A DNA stretch of 64,000 bases from Natronorubrum tibetense GA33 (lineage in GTDB: Archaea > Halobacteriota > Halobacteria > Halobacteriales > Natrialbaceae): NCBI RefSeq assembly GCF_000383975.1, contig NZ_KB913017.1, positions 1,965,105 to 2,029,104 on the forward strand, read 5' to 3'. Positions 34,301 to 42,376 of this stretch are shown here, piece by piece. The position numbers and the translations under genes are program-made. How positions within the stretch are numbered: position 1 is the first letter of the stretch; every line of letters begins with the position of its first letter. The notes beneath the pieces are model-generated. The model saw nothing but the letters and a program-made list of their open reading frames with translations, had not been told where the DNA came from and did not search any database.

Positions 34301-34921
34301 TCAGTCGAGTAACTGCTCGAGTTGGGCCGGCGGCACGGCACCGCGAGCGACCTGTTCGCCGGAAACGAACGTCGGGACGCCGGTGATCCCGCGCCGCTGG
34401 GCCACGGAGAACCGGTCCTCGAGTTCGGTTCGAAGCCCCTCGTCGTCGATCGCGGACCGGACTTCGCCGACCGGTAGCCCGACCGCCTCAGCGATGTCGG
34501 CCAGCACCTCCTCGTCGCCGATATCTCGCCCGTCTTGCCAGAGCGCATCGTAGACCGCTTCGTCGAAGGCCGCCCACTGGTCGGGGTACTCCTGTTTGAC
34601 GTACCACGACGCCTGCTGGGCCGACAGCGAGTCGACCTCGATCGCCAGTTCCTGAGCCATCTCGACGCCGTACTCCGCTTGCAGCCGACGCACGTTCTGT
34701 TTTGCCTGTTCGAAGTACTGGTCGTCCTTGCCGTCCTCGGCGTCGTGATCGATCGAGCCGTCCGGGTTCCGCTTCCCGCTGCGGAGATCGAACGGCCGCC
34801 AGTCGACCTCGAGTGGCTCTTCGTGCTGTGTGCGATACTGCTCGAAGGATTTCTTCCCCAGATAGCAGAACGGACAGACGTAGTCGGCGTAGAGTTCGAC
34901 TCGCTGAATTTCGTCGGACAT
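34301..34921 (-). CDS. DsbA-family oxidoreductase, FrnE type
   Basis: 206 residues from ATG 34921 (MSDEIQRVELYADYVCPFCY). The active site is CPFC (16-19); a helical insert with DQYFEQAKQNVRRLQAEYGVEM follows, and the cis-Pro loop is GITGVPTFV near the C-terminus. There is no signal peptide, so it acts in the cytoplasm, unlike the Tat-exported DsbA-like protein at 54.4 kb. FrnE relatives act as thiol isomerases in oxidative-stress tolerance; the substrate here is unknown. Confidence 0.88.
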   Translation of the reverse strand: MSDEIQRVELYADYVCPFCYLGKKSFEQYRTQHEEPLEVDWRPFDLRSGKRNPDGSIDHDAEDGKDDQYFEQAKQNVRRLQAEYGVEMAQELAIEVDSLSAQQASWYVKQEYPDQWAAFDEAVYDALWQDGRDIGDEEVLADIAEAVGLPVGEVRSAIDDEGLRTELEDRFSVAQRRGITGVPTFVSGEQVARGAVPPAQLEQLLD

Positions 34922-34972
34922 ACACGCAGTAGGGGGTCGAAACTCAAAAGCCGACGGCAACCGGCACGCTCC

Positions 34973-35047
34973 GCACGCGACGTCCCGAACCGACTAGTGG
35001 GGCACGTCCCGTAACTGGCTACTGGGGCACGTCCCGTAACCGGCTAA
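34973..35047 (+). repeat. Three tandem 25-bp repeats upstream of an aminotransferase
   Basis: Two near-identical units TGGGGCACGTCCCGTAAC(C/T)GGCTA(A/C) follow a degenerate first unit (34973-34997). They end about 25 bp before the chosen start codon, in promoter position. Each unit contains the short palindrome GGGGCACGTCCC. Confidence 0.7.
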
Positions 35048-35071
35048 TGGGTGCAGACCGCAGGGGACGGT

Positions 35072-36136
35072 ATGCGATTCACGCCAGGTCCGACGACGGT
35101 CCCGCCGGCGGTCCGAGAAGCGATGGCCGCGGAGCAGCCGAATCCCGATCTCGAACCCGAATTCGCCGAACGATACGACGATGTCTGTGCGAAACTCGCG
35201 GAGATCTACGACACGTCCCACGACGTCGTCGTTCCCGGGGGAGAGGGAATCCTCGGCCTCGAGGCGGCCATCGCCTCGCTGGTCGCCCCCGGCGATCGGG
35301 TGCTCTGCGTCTCGAACGGACTCTACGGCGACGGGTTCGCGGACTTCGTCAACTCCTCCGACGGCGAGGCCGAACTCGTCTCCGCGCCGTACGACGAGGG
35401 GTACGATCTCGAGACGATCGCGACGGCGCTCGAGGACGCCGACGACGCGGGCGATCCGTTCACACTGGCGACGCTGGTTCACTGCGAGACGCCCACCGGG
35501 ACGCTCAACGAGATGGGGCCCGTCCTCGACCTGCTCGAGGAGCACGACGTCCTGAGCGTCGTGGACGCCGTCTCGTCGCTCGGTGGGACGCCAGTTCCCA
35601 CCGACCGGATCGATGTCTGTCTCGGTGCCTCCCAGAAGTGTTTCAGCGCGCCACCGGGGCTGACAACGGCCGCGATCAGCGACCGCGCGTGGGCGGCGAT
35701 GGAGGAACGCGATCCGTCCTCGCTCTACACGAACTTCCTCCCGTGGCGGGACGTCTCCGGGGGGTTCCCCTACACCCACCTGGACGCGAACGTCGCCGCA
35801 CTCGACGCGGCGCTCGATCGACTGCTCGAGGAGAGCCTCGACTCCGTTTTCGAGCGCCACGAGGACGCCGCCGAGCGGTGTCGAGAGCGAGGGGCCGAAC
35901 TCGGACTCGAGCTGTATCCCGACCACGAGCGATCGTCTCCGACGGTGACGGCGTTTCACCTCCCGGGCGAGGCCACGCGAGTACAACGACGAGTCGCGGA
36001 CGAGGCGGATATCGTGCTAGCGACCGGACTCGGCGAGATGGAAGACGACATCCTTCGGTTCGGGCACATGGGGTACAACGCTGAAGTCGAAAAGGTCGAT
36101 CGGGCGATGGACGCCGTCGAAGCCGTACTGGAGTAG
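35072..36136 (+). CDS. Class V aminotransferase (alanine-glyoxylate/serine-pyruvate type)
   Basis: 354 residues from ATG 35072 (MRFTPGPTTVPPAVREAM); a GTG seven codons earlier is less likely. PGGEGILGLEAAI is the PLP phosphate loop, VVDAVSSLGGTPV holds the PLP-stacking Asp, and GASQKCFSAPPGL has the Schiff-base lysine K189. It transfers an amino group between small 2-oxoacids. Tandem 25-bp repeats sit in its promoter region. Confidence 0.9.
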   Translation: MRFTPGPTTVPPAVREAMAAEQPNPDLEPEFAERYDDVCAKLAEIYDTSHDVVVPGGEGILGLEAAIASLVAPGDRVLCVSNGLYGDGFADFVNSSDGEAELVSAPYDEGYDLETIATALEDADDAGDPFTLATLVHCETPTGTLNEMGPVLDLLEEHDVLSVVDAVSSLGGTPVPTDRIDVCLGASQKCFSAPPGLTTAAISDRAWAAMEERDPSSLYTNFLPWRDVSGGFPYTHLDANVAALDAALDRLLEESLDSVFERHEDAAERCRERGAELGLELYPDHERSSPTVTAFHLPGEATRVQRRVADEADIVLATGLGEMEDDILRFGHMGYNAEVEKVDRAMDAVEAVLE

Positions 36137-36173
36137 TGCTCGCCTCGAGTAGATGGCGCAGCAGTAGAACGGC

Positions 36174-36947
36174 TTAGCTCCCGTTTGCGTCCCCGGCCGC
36201 AGCCGCACTTGCGCTCTCGTCGGTCGTCCCCGTCACGTCCGGCAGGTTGGGATCTCGGTACGGATTTCGGCCGTAGGCGGGCAACTCCTCCTCGAGTTGC
36301 TCTTTGAGCACGCGTCGAAGCCGATTCAGGCTCGTCGTGTCCAGTCCGTAGTCGGCTGCGAGGCGTTTGAACGTCTCCTCGTCGGTGATATCGTGGGCTC
36401 GGTACTGACCGAACAGCTCCTCCATGCGGTCGGGCGACAGCGCCTGCGTGTCGATATCGTCCAGTCCGAAGTACTGCTGGCGGTCGACATCGACGACGTG
36501 GCGGATGACGACCAGCGCGACCTTTGGGATTGCCCGCTGACTACCGAACTCGGTGAGATCGATCTCGTCCATGACGCCCAGCGCGAGGTCACGCTGCCAC
36601 GGCGTCACGTCGAGGGCGTTACACAGCGCCTGTGTCGTCCGGAGACGATCGAGGTGGTGGGCGCGCTCGCTGTAGCCCGGCGTCGCGCCGTGTTGCTCGT
36701 CGTGGAGCCGACGGATGCTTTCGGAGAGATCCGCGTCGGGGGATTCCGCGCGGCCGATGACGGTCGCACTTGGCGTGACGACGCCCCACTGTCGGACCGT
36801 CGAGTCGCGCTGGACGTCCGCCCGGGAGAGCGACCCGGAGCCTGGCCGCGTCTCGAGGCGGCGGTCCTCGTCGTACTCGAGTCGCTGGCCGTCGCCGACG
36901 GCGGGAGGGTGGTCGACGCCCGGGGGTTCAGCACCGTCGTCTCTCAT
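36174..36947 (-). CDS. Probable DNA-directed RNA polymerase subunit epsilon (haloarchaeal)
   Basis: 257 residues. A disordered, acidic N-terminus precedes RQWGVVTPSATVIGRAESPDADLSESIRRLHDEQHG and the helical RLRTTQALCNALDVTPWQRDLALGVMDEIDLTEFG, which looks like a cyclin-type bundle; a second helical block ends RLRRVLKEQLEEELP. I recall this sequence type as the haloarchaea-specific RNA polymerase epsilon subunit. The assignment is from memory. It converges with the aminotransferase gene. Confidence 0.6.
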   Translation of the reverse strand: MRDDGAEPPGVDHPPAVGDGQRLEYDEDRRLETRPGSGSLSRADVQRDSTVRQWGVVTPSATVIGRAESPDADLSESIRRLHDEQHGATPGYSERAHHLDRLRTTQALCNALDVTPWQRDLALGVMDEIDLTEFGSQRAIPKVALVVIRHVVDVDRQQYFGLDDIDTQALSPDRMEELFGQYRAHDITDEETFKRLAADYGLDTTSLNRLRRVLKEQLEEELPAYGRNPYRDPNLPDVTGTTDESASAAAAGDANGS

Positions 36948-37128
36948 TACCTCCCGCTCAGACAGGCAGACGGAAAAAGGCTCGCTCCAGTTGGCTGGTC
37001 TCTCAGGCAGACTGACACCACGGGCTGACTGATCCTAGAACGGATAGGTCTCCGCGCCGCTCACGGCGGTTTCTTCGATATACGCAGCGCTGGGGCTCTC
37101 GAGTATATGGGGTCCGCGAAAAGCTCTT

Positions 37129-37165
37129 CGTAGCTTAACCTTGTGACCAAAGACACTTAAAGAAC
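37129..37165 (+). repeat. 37-nt promoter-like repeat, copy 1
   Basis: CGTAGCTTAACCTTGTGACC followed by AAAGACACTTAAAGAAC. It shares the core ACCTTGTGACCARA and the box A-like ACTTAAAG with five other copies, all on the plus strand. Confidence 0.75.
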
Positions 37166-37250
37166 GTGCGGTCGTGGTGACACTTGACTTCAGTGAGCGG
37201 AAATGTCGCCACTGGACGGTGTGAGTGCAGGAGAACGACCGTCTTCCCGT

Positions 37251-37287
37251 CGTATCTACACCTTGTGACCAGAACCACTTAAAGAAC
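37251..37287 (+). repeat. 37-nt promoter-like repeat, copy 2
   Basis: CGTATCTACACCTTGTGACC followed by AGAACCACTTAAAGAAC, preceded by GAGAACGACCGTCTTCCCGT. Confidence 0.78.
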
Positions 37288-37378
37288 CGCGGAGCCACGA
37301 CAGTCCGGTGTGAATGCAGACTACGATTAGCAGTGGCTGGTCAGTTGAGTACTCCACGAGAAGCGACCGTTCTTCCGT

Positions 37379-37415
37379 CGTATCTACACCTTGTGACCAG
37401 AAGTACTTAAAGAGC
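37379..37415 (+). repeat. 37-nt promoter-like repeat, copy 3
   Basis: CGTATCTACACCTTGTGACC followed by AGAAGTACTTAAAGAGC. Upstream, GAGAAGCGACCGTTCTTC forms the inverted pair AGAA/TTCT. It ends a few bases from the convergent stop of the nucleotidyltransferase gene. Confidence 0.78.
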
Positions 37416-37426
37416 GAATCGACTTC

Positions 37427-38371
37427 CTACTCGGTCGCAGCGATCATCTCGTCGACGGACTCGTCCAGTCTCGTGACATCTGGTCCCTCTCGTGCGTGAA
37501 TCTCGGGATCAATCCCTTGTGGCGGATGGGCGAACTCGTGGCCGACGGCGTCGCCGATTTCGACGGCTCCTTCCCCCGCTCGCTTCCGCTCGAGTAACTC
37601 ACGAGCCCTCTCGATCCGTTCCGCGTCGAAGACCGCTGGCGCTTGCTCGGTCAGGAACGCCTCGAACTCGAGCGCCGGCAGGTCGTGCTCGCCCCGCTCA
37701 CCGGCCGCCCTCAGGTATCGAGCCGACATCGCGGCCCGACAGATCGTCAGGTTCCGTTTCACCGTGGGTTTCGTCTGCGTCTCGGCGTACCGTTCGTCGT
37801 CAGCCGAAATCGTCGCCGTTCCGTCGTCGGTTTCGACGACGTAGGCGTCGTCGTCCTCGAGCACCTCGAGGATCGGAAACAGTTCGTCGTCGGTGGACAC
37901 CAGGTGGTGGGAAACGTACTTGCGGTAGTTGCTGGTTGCGATGCCGCGCCACGCGTGATAGAGATCCATGGGGTTGTACGCCTCCTCGATGTATTCGGCG
38001 AGTTCGGTCGGATCGTAACCGGTGCGATAGCGAATCGGACTCCGGAGCAGATCGATCGCGCCGTCGTTGGAGTCCGCGAGCAGTTTCGCGAACGTCCGGA
38101 CGTCCCAGCCCTGACATTCGATCTCGGCGGTCCTTGCGTCGGTGTCGCTCGCCGCGTGGATCGTCGTCGGGGGCGTCTCGAGGTGGGCGTACTGCCGTAA
38201 ATCGTCCGGTACGAAGACGAAGCCGACGTCGTAGTCACTCTCGGAACTTGCCGCACCCCAGGCGTGGCTGCCGCGGGCGGCCGCCAGCGCGATAGAGACG
38301 TCGCGATCGCGTTCGATCGCGGTCAGCAACTCGTCGACGCTTTCTGAGACGTGGTCCGGAACGGTGGCCAT
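37427..38371 (-). CDS. Nucleotidyltransferase of the YcgL/RlaP type
   Basis: 314 residues. The polymerase-beta-like motif is RGSHAWGAASSESDYDVGFVFVP (about 34-56), with GSxxW(G)-x-SDxD metal ligands. ECQGWDVRTFAKLLADSNDGAIDLLRSPIRYR and the helical PMDLYHAWRGIATSNYRKYV are typical of COG3541. The best-known relatives are associated with RNA ligase and RNA repair; no ligase is adjacent here. Three copies of the 37-nt repeat lie just beyond its 3' end and one upstream of its start. Confidence 0.85.
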   Translation of the reverse strand: MATVPDHVSESVDELLTAIERDRDVSIALAAARGSHAWGAASSESDYDVGFVFVPDDLRQYAHLETPPTTIHAASDTDARTAEIECQGWDVRTFAKLLADSNDGAIDLLRSPIRYRTGYDPTELAEYIEEAYNPMDLYHAWRGIATSNYRKYVSHHLVSTDDELFPILEVLEDDDAYVVETDDGTATISADDERYAETQTKPTVKRNLTICRAAMSARYLRAAGERGEHDLPALEFEAFLTEQAPAVFDAERIERARELLERKRAGEGAVEIGDAVGHEFAHPPQGIDPEIHAREGPDVTRLDESVDEMIAATE

Positions 38372-38437
38372 AGCTGTCGCTCGAGTACTGGAAAATAACG
38401 AATCGAAAACGCGGTGTGACCGCGCCGAAATGCCCTT

Positions 38438-38474
38438 CGTAGCTTTACCTTGTGACCAGAGGCACTTAAAGGAC
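38438..38474 (+). repeat. 37-nt promoter-like repeat, copy 4
   Basis: CGTAGCTTTACCTTGTGACC followed by AGAGGCACTTAAAGGAC. It lies between the divergent nucleotidyltransferase and small membrane protein genes, about 68 nt before the latter's ATG. Confidence 0.77.
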
Positions 38475-38541
38475 GCCGGCTATCGGCGTCGGTCCCAACC
38501 CTGAGAACACATTTACGTGATAATGGATTAATGCTGGAACG

Positions 38542-38943
38542 ATGACTGATATGAGTCCGTCTTCACGGTGGCTTCCCAATCGCCCGCCGTCAGTAACTGA
38601 AATCTCTCTGGCAACCGTCTTCTCCGTCACGTGGGTCCCTCTTCAGTTCGTTCGCCTCGAGGCAGTCTCTTGGCCGTCCGTAGCGGTCGGCTTTCTGTTA
38701 ACAGCTGTGTTAATTGGACCGGTCGCCAGCTCATCGTTCGGCAAACGAATCGAGGATCGGGCTCAGTCCGTTGGATTGATTTGGCGTGTTCTCGGCTTGG
38801 CGACCATCATCGTGGTTCTCATATCGATAGCGAGGTACGCGGTATCAGAGCCGGCGGGCATCAGCTTCTCGTTGGGCGGAATCTGTGCCGCGAGCACGGT
38901 TGCTTGGGCGCAACTGATCCGATTCCGATCGATTTCGCGCTAG
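38542..38943 (+). CDS. Small membrane protein, unknown function
   Basis: 133 residues. Hydrophobic segments are EISLATVFSVTWVPLQFV, VAVGFLLTAVLIGPVAS, LIWRVLGLATIIVVLISIA and SLGGICAASTVAWAQLI. The composition is less acidic and less GC-rich than the neighbours, suggesting an acquired gene. It has repeat copies on both sides. No family is recognised. Confidence 0.62.
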   Translation: MTDMSPSSRWLPNRPPSVTEISLATVFSVTWVPLQFVRLEAVSWPSVAVGFLLTAVLIGPVASSSFGKRIEDRAQSVGLIWRVLGLATIIVVLISIARYAVSEPAGISFSLGGICAASTVAWAQLIRFRSISR

Positions 38944-39097
38944 TCGCAGTGAGATAACCAACCACTCGAATTGCGGTCGCATCCATACACGGCCATTTAA
39001 TTCTCCGAACGTGACGTTGACCAATAGAACCTCTGCGATAGCACATCGCAGCCGTTGCTGCCCGACGTGAACACCTGAGAAGCGAGCGTTCTCTCGT

Positions 39098-39134
39098 CAT
39101 AGCTCCACCTTGTGACCAGAAGTACGTAAAGCGA
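39098..39134 (+). repeat. 37-nt promoter-like repeat, copy 5
   Basis: CATAGCTCCACCTTGTGACC followed by AGAAGTACGTAAAGCG. The box A-like part is altered (ACGTAAAG). The upstream pair GAGAA-7 nt-TTCTC is perfect. Confidence 0.75.
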
Positions 39135-39215
39135 AATTGAACGGGCACTCTCGAGCAGCCGCGGATACTCGCCAGTGGCGAATCGGTGAGTCCGTAGAAG
39201 CCTGCGTTCTCCCGT

Positions 39216-39252
39216 CGTATCTTCACCTTGTGACCAGAAGCACTTAAAGGAC
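39216..39252 (+). repeat. 37-nt promoter-like repeat, copy 6
   Basis: CGTATCTTCACCTTGTGACC followed by AGAAGCACTTAAAGGAC, with AGAAGCCTGCGTTCT just upstream. Confidence 0.78.
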
Positions 39253-39376
39253 GGTCGAGAGCTGGACGCGAGTCGAAGATCGATTCAACCGATCGAGACC
39301 GGCAAGAGTGCCAGACTGTCCACCGAGGACTGCAGCTTTCGAAAGGTTGAATCGCCCCCTCCCCTGAATGCGGACA

Positions 39377-40315
39377 ATGAGTCACCAACTCCCGGACGTG
39401 CAGGCAACGTCGCCCGACGTCACCGTCGGCCTGAGTCAGGTCGGCGTCACCGGCGTCGACAAACTCGTCAAGATCGCCCGCGAGGGTAAACGCCCCATCG
39501 TGCTCACCGCCGAGTTCGAGGTCTTCGTCGACCTTCCCGGCTGGCGCAAGGGCGCGGACATGAGCCGTAACATGGAGGTCATCGACGAAATTCTCGAGGA
39601 GGCCACCCGCGAGGAGGCCTACCGCGTCGAGGACGTCTGTGGCGACGCCGCCGAACGGCTGCTCGAGAAACACGACTACACCTCCACCGCGAAGGTCTCG
39701 ATGGAAGCGGAGTTCATGCGCCGCGAGCAGACGCCCGCGAGCGACCGCGAGACCCAGCACACGGTCGATATCATCGCCGCAGCCACGGCGACGGAGGAGG
39801 GAACCCGCGAAGAGATCGGCGCGGAGGTCACCGGGATGACCGTCTGTCCGTGCTCGCAGGGGATGTCGGCCTCGCGCGCGAAACAGACGCTCGAGGATCT
39901 GGGCGTCGAGCAGGGGACGATCACCGACTTCCTGGACCAAGTCCCGCAGCCGGGTCACTCCCAGCGCGGCCACGCGACCCTGACCATCGAAGCGAGCGGC
40001 GACCCCGAGGTCGACCTGAACGACGTCATCGACATCGCGCGCGACGCGATGAGTGCCCGGATCTACAATCTCGCGAAGCGACCGGACGAGGATCATATGA
40101 CTTTCGACGCGCACTCGGACGCGAAGTTCGTCGAGGACTGCGTGCGCGCGCTGGCCGAAGGCGTCGTCGACGAGTTCGACCACCTCGCGGACGACGCTGT
40201 GATCACGATGAAACAGTCCAACGACGAGTCGATCCACCAGCACAACGCCCACGCCGACCGCGTCGTTGACATGGGCACGCTGCGCGAGGAGGTCAACGGC
40301 GACTTCGAGCGCTAA
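39377..40315 (+). CDS. mptA: GTP cyclohydrolase MptA (FolE2 family)
   Basis: 312 residues from ATG 39377 ([27 protein letters not shown]). [10 protein letters not shown] holds the metal-binding Cys, and [17 protein letters not shown] is the conserved FolE2 signature. [15 protein letters not shown] closes the fold. It converts GTP to the 2',3'-cyclic phosphate precursor of methanopterin/tetrahydrofolate-type pterins and probably archaeosine. The 37-nt repeat family lies directly upstream. Confidence 0.93.
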   Translation: MSHQLPDVQATSPDVTVGLSQVGVTGVDKLVKIAREGKRPIVLTAEFEVFVDLPGWRKGADMSRNMEVIDEILEEATREEAYRVEDVCGDAAERLLEKHDYTSTAKVSMEAEFMRREQTPASDRETQHTVDIIAAATATEEGTREEIGAEVTGMTVCPCSQGMSASRAKQTLEDLGVEQGTITDFLDQVPQPGHSQRGHATLTIEASGDPEVDLNDVIDIARDAMSARIYNLAKRPDEDHMTFDAHSDAKFVEDCVRALAEGVVDEFDHLADDAVITMKQSNDESIHQHNAHADRVVDMGTLREEVNGDFER

Positions 40316-40565
40316 GCCGCCGATCGATATCCGTCACTGTCCGTTTCTGTTCGTCTGCAGTCCTTTCGTCGGCACGTCCATCGGTAACGGCATGGGCTTC
40401 GTCCGGCCTCTCGCTCGAGATGCTCGATAACTCGGTTTCTGTGCTTTCGGACGATCCGCCGCCGAGTCGGCTGCGCGAGTAGCGGTACAGCACCGGCACC
40501 GCTGAGTCGATTCGACGTGTGCCAAACGACGGACTCCACGAGTCGGTATCGGTGCCGTCCGCCCG

Positions 40566-41396
40566 CTATCGGGGGTCCATTCGACGGCGTCCCGTCAGCA
40601 GCGCGGCGAGACAGAGGGCGGCGAGGGCGACGGCACCGCCGAAGCCTGGCATGCTATCGTCGTCGCCGTCATCGCTGTCGTCCGCGGACGCACTCTCAGT
40701 ATCGTCGTCGCCGTCGTCGCTGTCGTCTGCAGATGCACTCTCAGTATCGTCGTCGGTACTCTCGTTGTCCGCATCGGTGTCTTCCTCGACATCGAGTTCG
40801 ATCCCGCCGTCGAGGGCTGCCTCGATGAACAGTTCGTCGGTGTGTTCGTCGTGGAGGTTCCACACCGCCACGTTGCCGTCGACCTCGTGGGCGTTCGAAT
40901 CGGTGATTTCGCCGGGCATGTTCACCTGATACGTAATCTCGGAGAGTTCGGGATCGTCGTCGGGATCCTGAACGTTGAACTCCTCGTAGACGACTGTTTC
41001 GTCGTCCGCCTCGACATCGATGTGCGGTTCGCCGCTCGTATCGACGTCTTCGAGCGTTACCGATAACTCGTACCCGCCGTCGGTCTCCGTCACCGTTACC
41101 GATGCGTTGCCGACCCACTCGTCCGCTTCGAACAGCGATTCGTACCACTCTTCAACCGTTTCGTAGCCGTCCGCCTCGGCGAACATCATGTACTCCTCGT
41201 ACGTCTCGTCTGTCAGTCCCATAGACACTTCCATCTGCTCGAGCGACCCGTCTTCGGAGACGGTCACTTCCATGCTCCCAGAGCCGACGTCCTCCTCTGC
41301 CGCGACGGGTGCCGCTACGCCGCCGAACGCCATCGCCAGTAGAACGAGCGCCGCTACCCCGATCGTTACGGTCGATCCGTCAGTGAGTGAACGCAT
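40566..41396 (-). CDS. Secreted acidic PGF-CTERM protein
   Basis: 276 residues. A signal peptide (TIGVAALVLLAMAFGGVAAPVAA) is followed by beta-rich domains with MEVTVSEDGSLEQMEVSM and YELSVTLEDVDTSGEPHIDVE. Next comes an Asp/Ser/Glu linker with two identical 15-residue units DDTESASADDSDDGD. The C-terminus is SMPGFGGAVALAALCLAALL-TGRRR, the PGF-CTERM tripartite sorting signal for archaeosortase A. It is thus exported, processed and lipid-anchored at the cell surface. Ligand unknown. Confidence 0.87.
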   Translation of the reverse strand: MRSLTDGSTVTIGVAALVLLAMAFGGVAAPVAAEEDVGSGSMEVTVSEDGSLEQMEVSMGLTDETYEEYMMFAEADGYETVEEWYESLFEADEWVGNASVTVTETDGGYELSVTLEDVDTSGEPHIDVEADDETVVYEEFNVQDPDDDPELSEITYQVNMPGEITDSNAHEVDGNVAVWNLHDEHTDELFIEAALDGGIELDVEEDTDADNESTDDDTESASADDSDDGDDDTESASADDSDDGDDDSMPGFGGAVALAALCLAALLTGRRRMDPR

Positions 41397-41486
41397 ACGC
41401 GGACTTTCTGCGTAGCTATCATAAATGTGTTTGCTCGGTGAGTTGCCGTTGTCCGCTGCGTCGATCAGTGAGTATCCACACCGACG

Positions 41487-42290
41487 TTAAAACTCGAGCG
41501 GGTCCGCCTCGTCCCAGCGCGGGACGAACTCCTCGTGAACGTTCGCCGCGAACTCGGGATCCTTGAGATCGATCATCCCGAACGCGTCGCCCGAGGAGAG
41601 TGGGTTTGGTACCTGAATACACACTTCGACGCCGTCGATGATGTTGAACGAGCCAGAGACGTCGTCGTTCGTTCGCACGTCGAACTCGTCGCGCTGCTGG
41701 AGGGTCTCCCGGTAGCGTCGGCCCACCTCCTCGGAGAGCGACGAGACCATCTGGCGAGTCATCAAGAGATCGACTGTGACGCCCCGATCGAGGGCGTCTT
41801 CGACCTCCGCGTTAACTTCCTTGCTGACGGCCTGTAAGTCCCACTGCGGGGCCGGATCCGCGGAGACCATCACGATGTGGTCGTCGGCGGCTGCGAGTCG
41901 CTCGAGGAGGAGATCGATCGTCTCGTCGGGACCGACGGCGGCCGTCCAGAACTGGTCTTCGACCGGCTCCGCCGCATCGAGTTCGTCGGCCAGATCGTCG
42001 ACGATCGACTCGTACTGGTCGGCCTTCTCCTCGAGTTCGCGCTTCTTGTCGTCGAGCAGCCGATCGAGGGCCGTCGACGGCTCGACGGCGACGTACTTCT
42101 TCGGCCGGCTCGCGGTCTGACTCCGGACGAGGTTGTACTGTTCGATGCTGTTTAACACGTCGTAGATCCGCCCCATCGGCACGTCGCTCGCCCGCGACAA
42201 CTCCTTGGCCGTTGTGGGGCCGGTGTTGAGGAGCGCTCGATACGCTCGAGCCTCGTATTCCGAGAGCCCGAGATCCCTGAGACTGGACAT
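41487..42290 (-). CDS. TrmB-family sugar-type transcriptional regulator
   Basis: 267 residues from ATG 42290 (MSSLRDLGLSEYEARAYRALL). The HTH is GPTTAKELSRASDVPMGRIYDVLNSIEQYNLV (about 28-60), then a coiled coil (DDKKRELEEKADQYESIVDDLADELD). The C-terminal domain ends FGMIDLKDPEFAANVHEEFVPRWDEA. TrmB proteins sense sugars or other metabolites and bind promoters of uptake and central metabolism genes. It is separated from the YyaL-like gene upstream by about 90 bp. Confidence 0.87.
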   Translation of the reverse strand: MSSLRDLGLSEYEARAYRALLNTGPTTAKELSRASDVPMGRIYDVLNSIEQYNLVRSQTASRPKKYVAVEPSTALDRLLDDKKRELEEKADQYESIVDDLADELDAAEPVEDQFWTAAVGPDETIDLLLERLAAADDHIVMVSADPAPQWDLQAVSKEVNAEVEDALDRGVTVDLLMTRQMVSSLSEEVGRRYRETLQQRDEFDVRTNDDVSGSFNIIDGVEVCIQVPNPLSSGDAFGMIDLKDPEFAANVHEEFVPRWDEADPLEF

Positions 42291-42376
42291 GTGCTGACAG
42301 ACCAACCGAAGAAACATAAACGCTGTGGTGGTTTGATAGCCGAGTGATTCACCCGGTGTGGTCGTGGAGTCGGGCG

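Larger units (their letters stand above)
38944..39376 (+). promoter_or_regulatory. Spacer upstream of mptA with two 37-nt repeat copies
   Basis: No gene is supported. Two repeat copies (39098 and 39216) divide it; the second ends about 125 nt before the mptA start, and its ACTTAAAG could start a transcript with a long leader for mptA. Confidence 0.45.

Noticed and set aside
37129-39252. The six 37-nt repeats as a CRISPR array
   Set aside because: Spacing is irregular (about 85 nt to over 1 kb), genes lie between copies, repeats are degenerate, and there are no cas genes or leader. The box A-like end fits promoters better.
38861-40252. 463-codon minus-strand ORF across the mptA region
   Set aside because: It is antisense to mptA and to repeat copies; the mptA signatures are decisive and the antisense protein has no recognisable domain.
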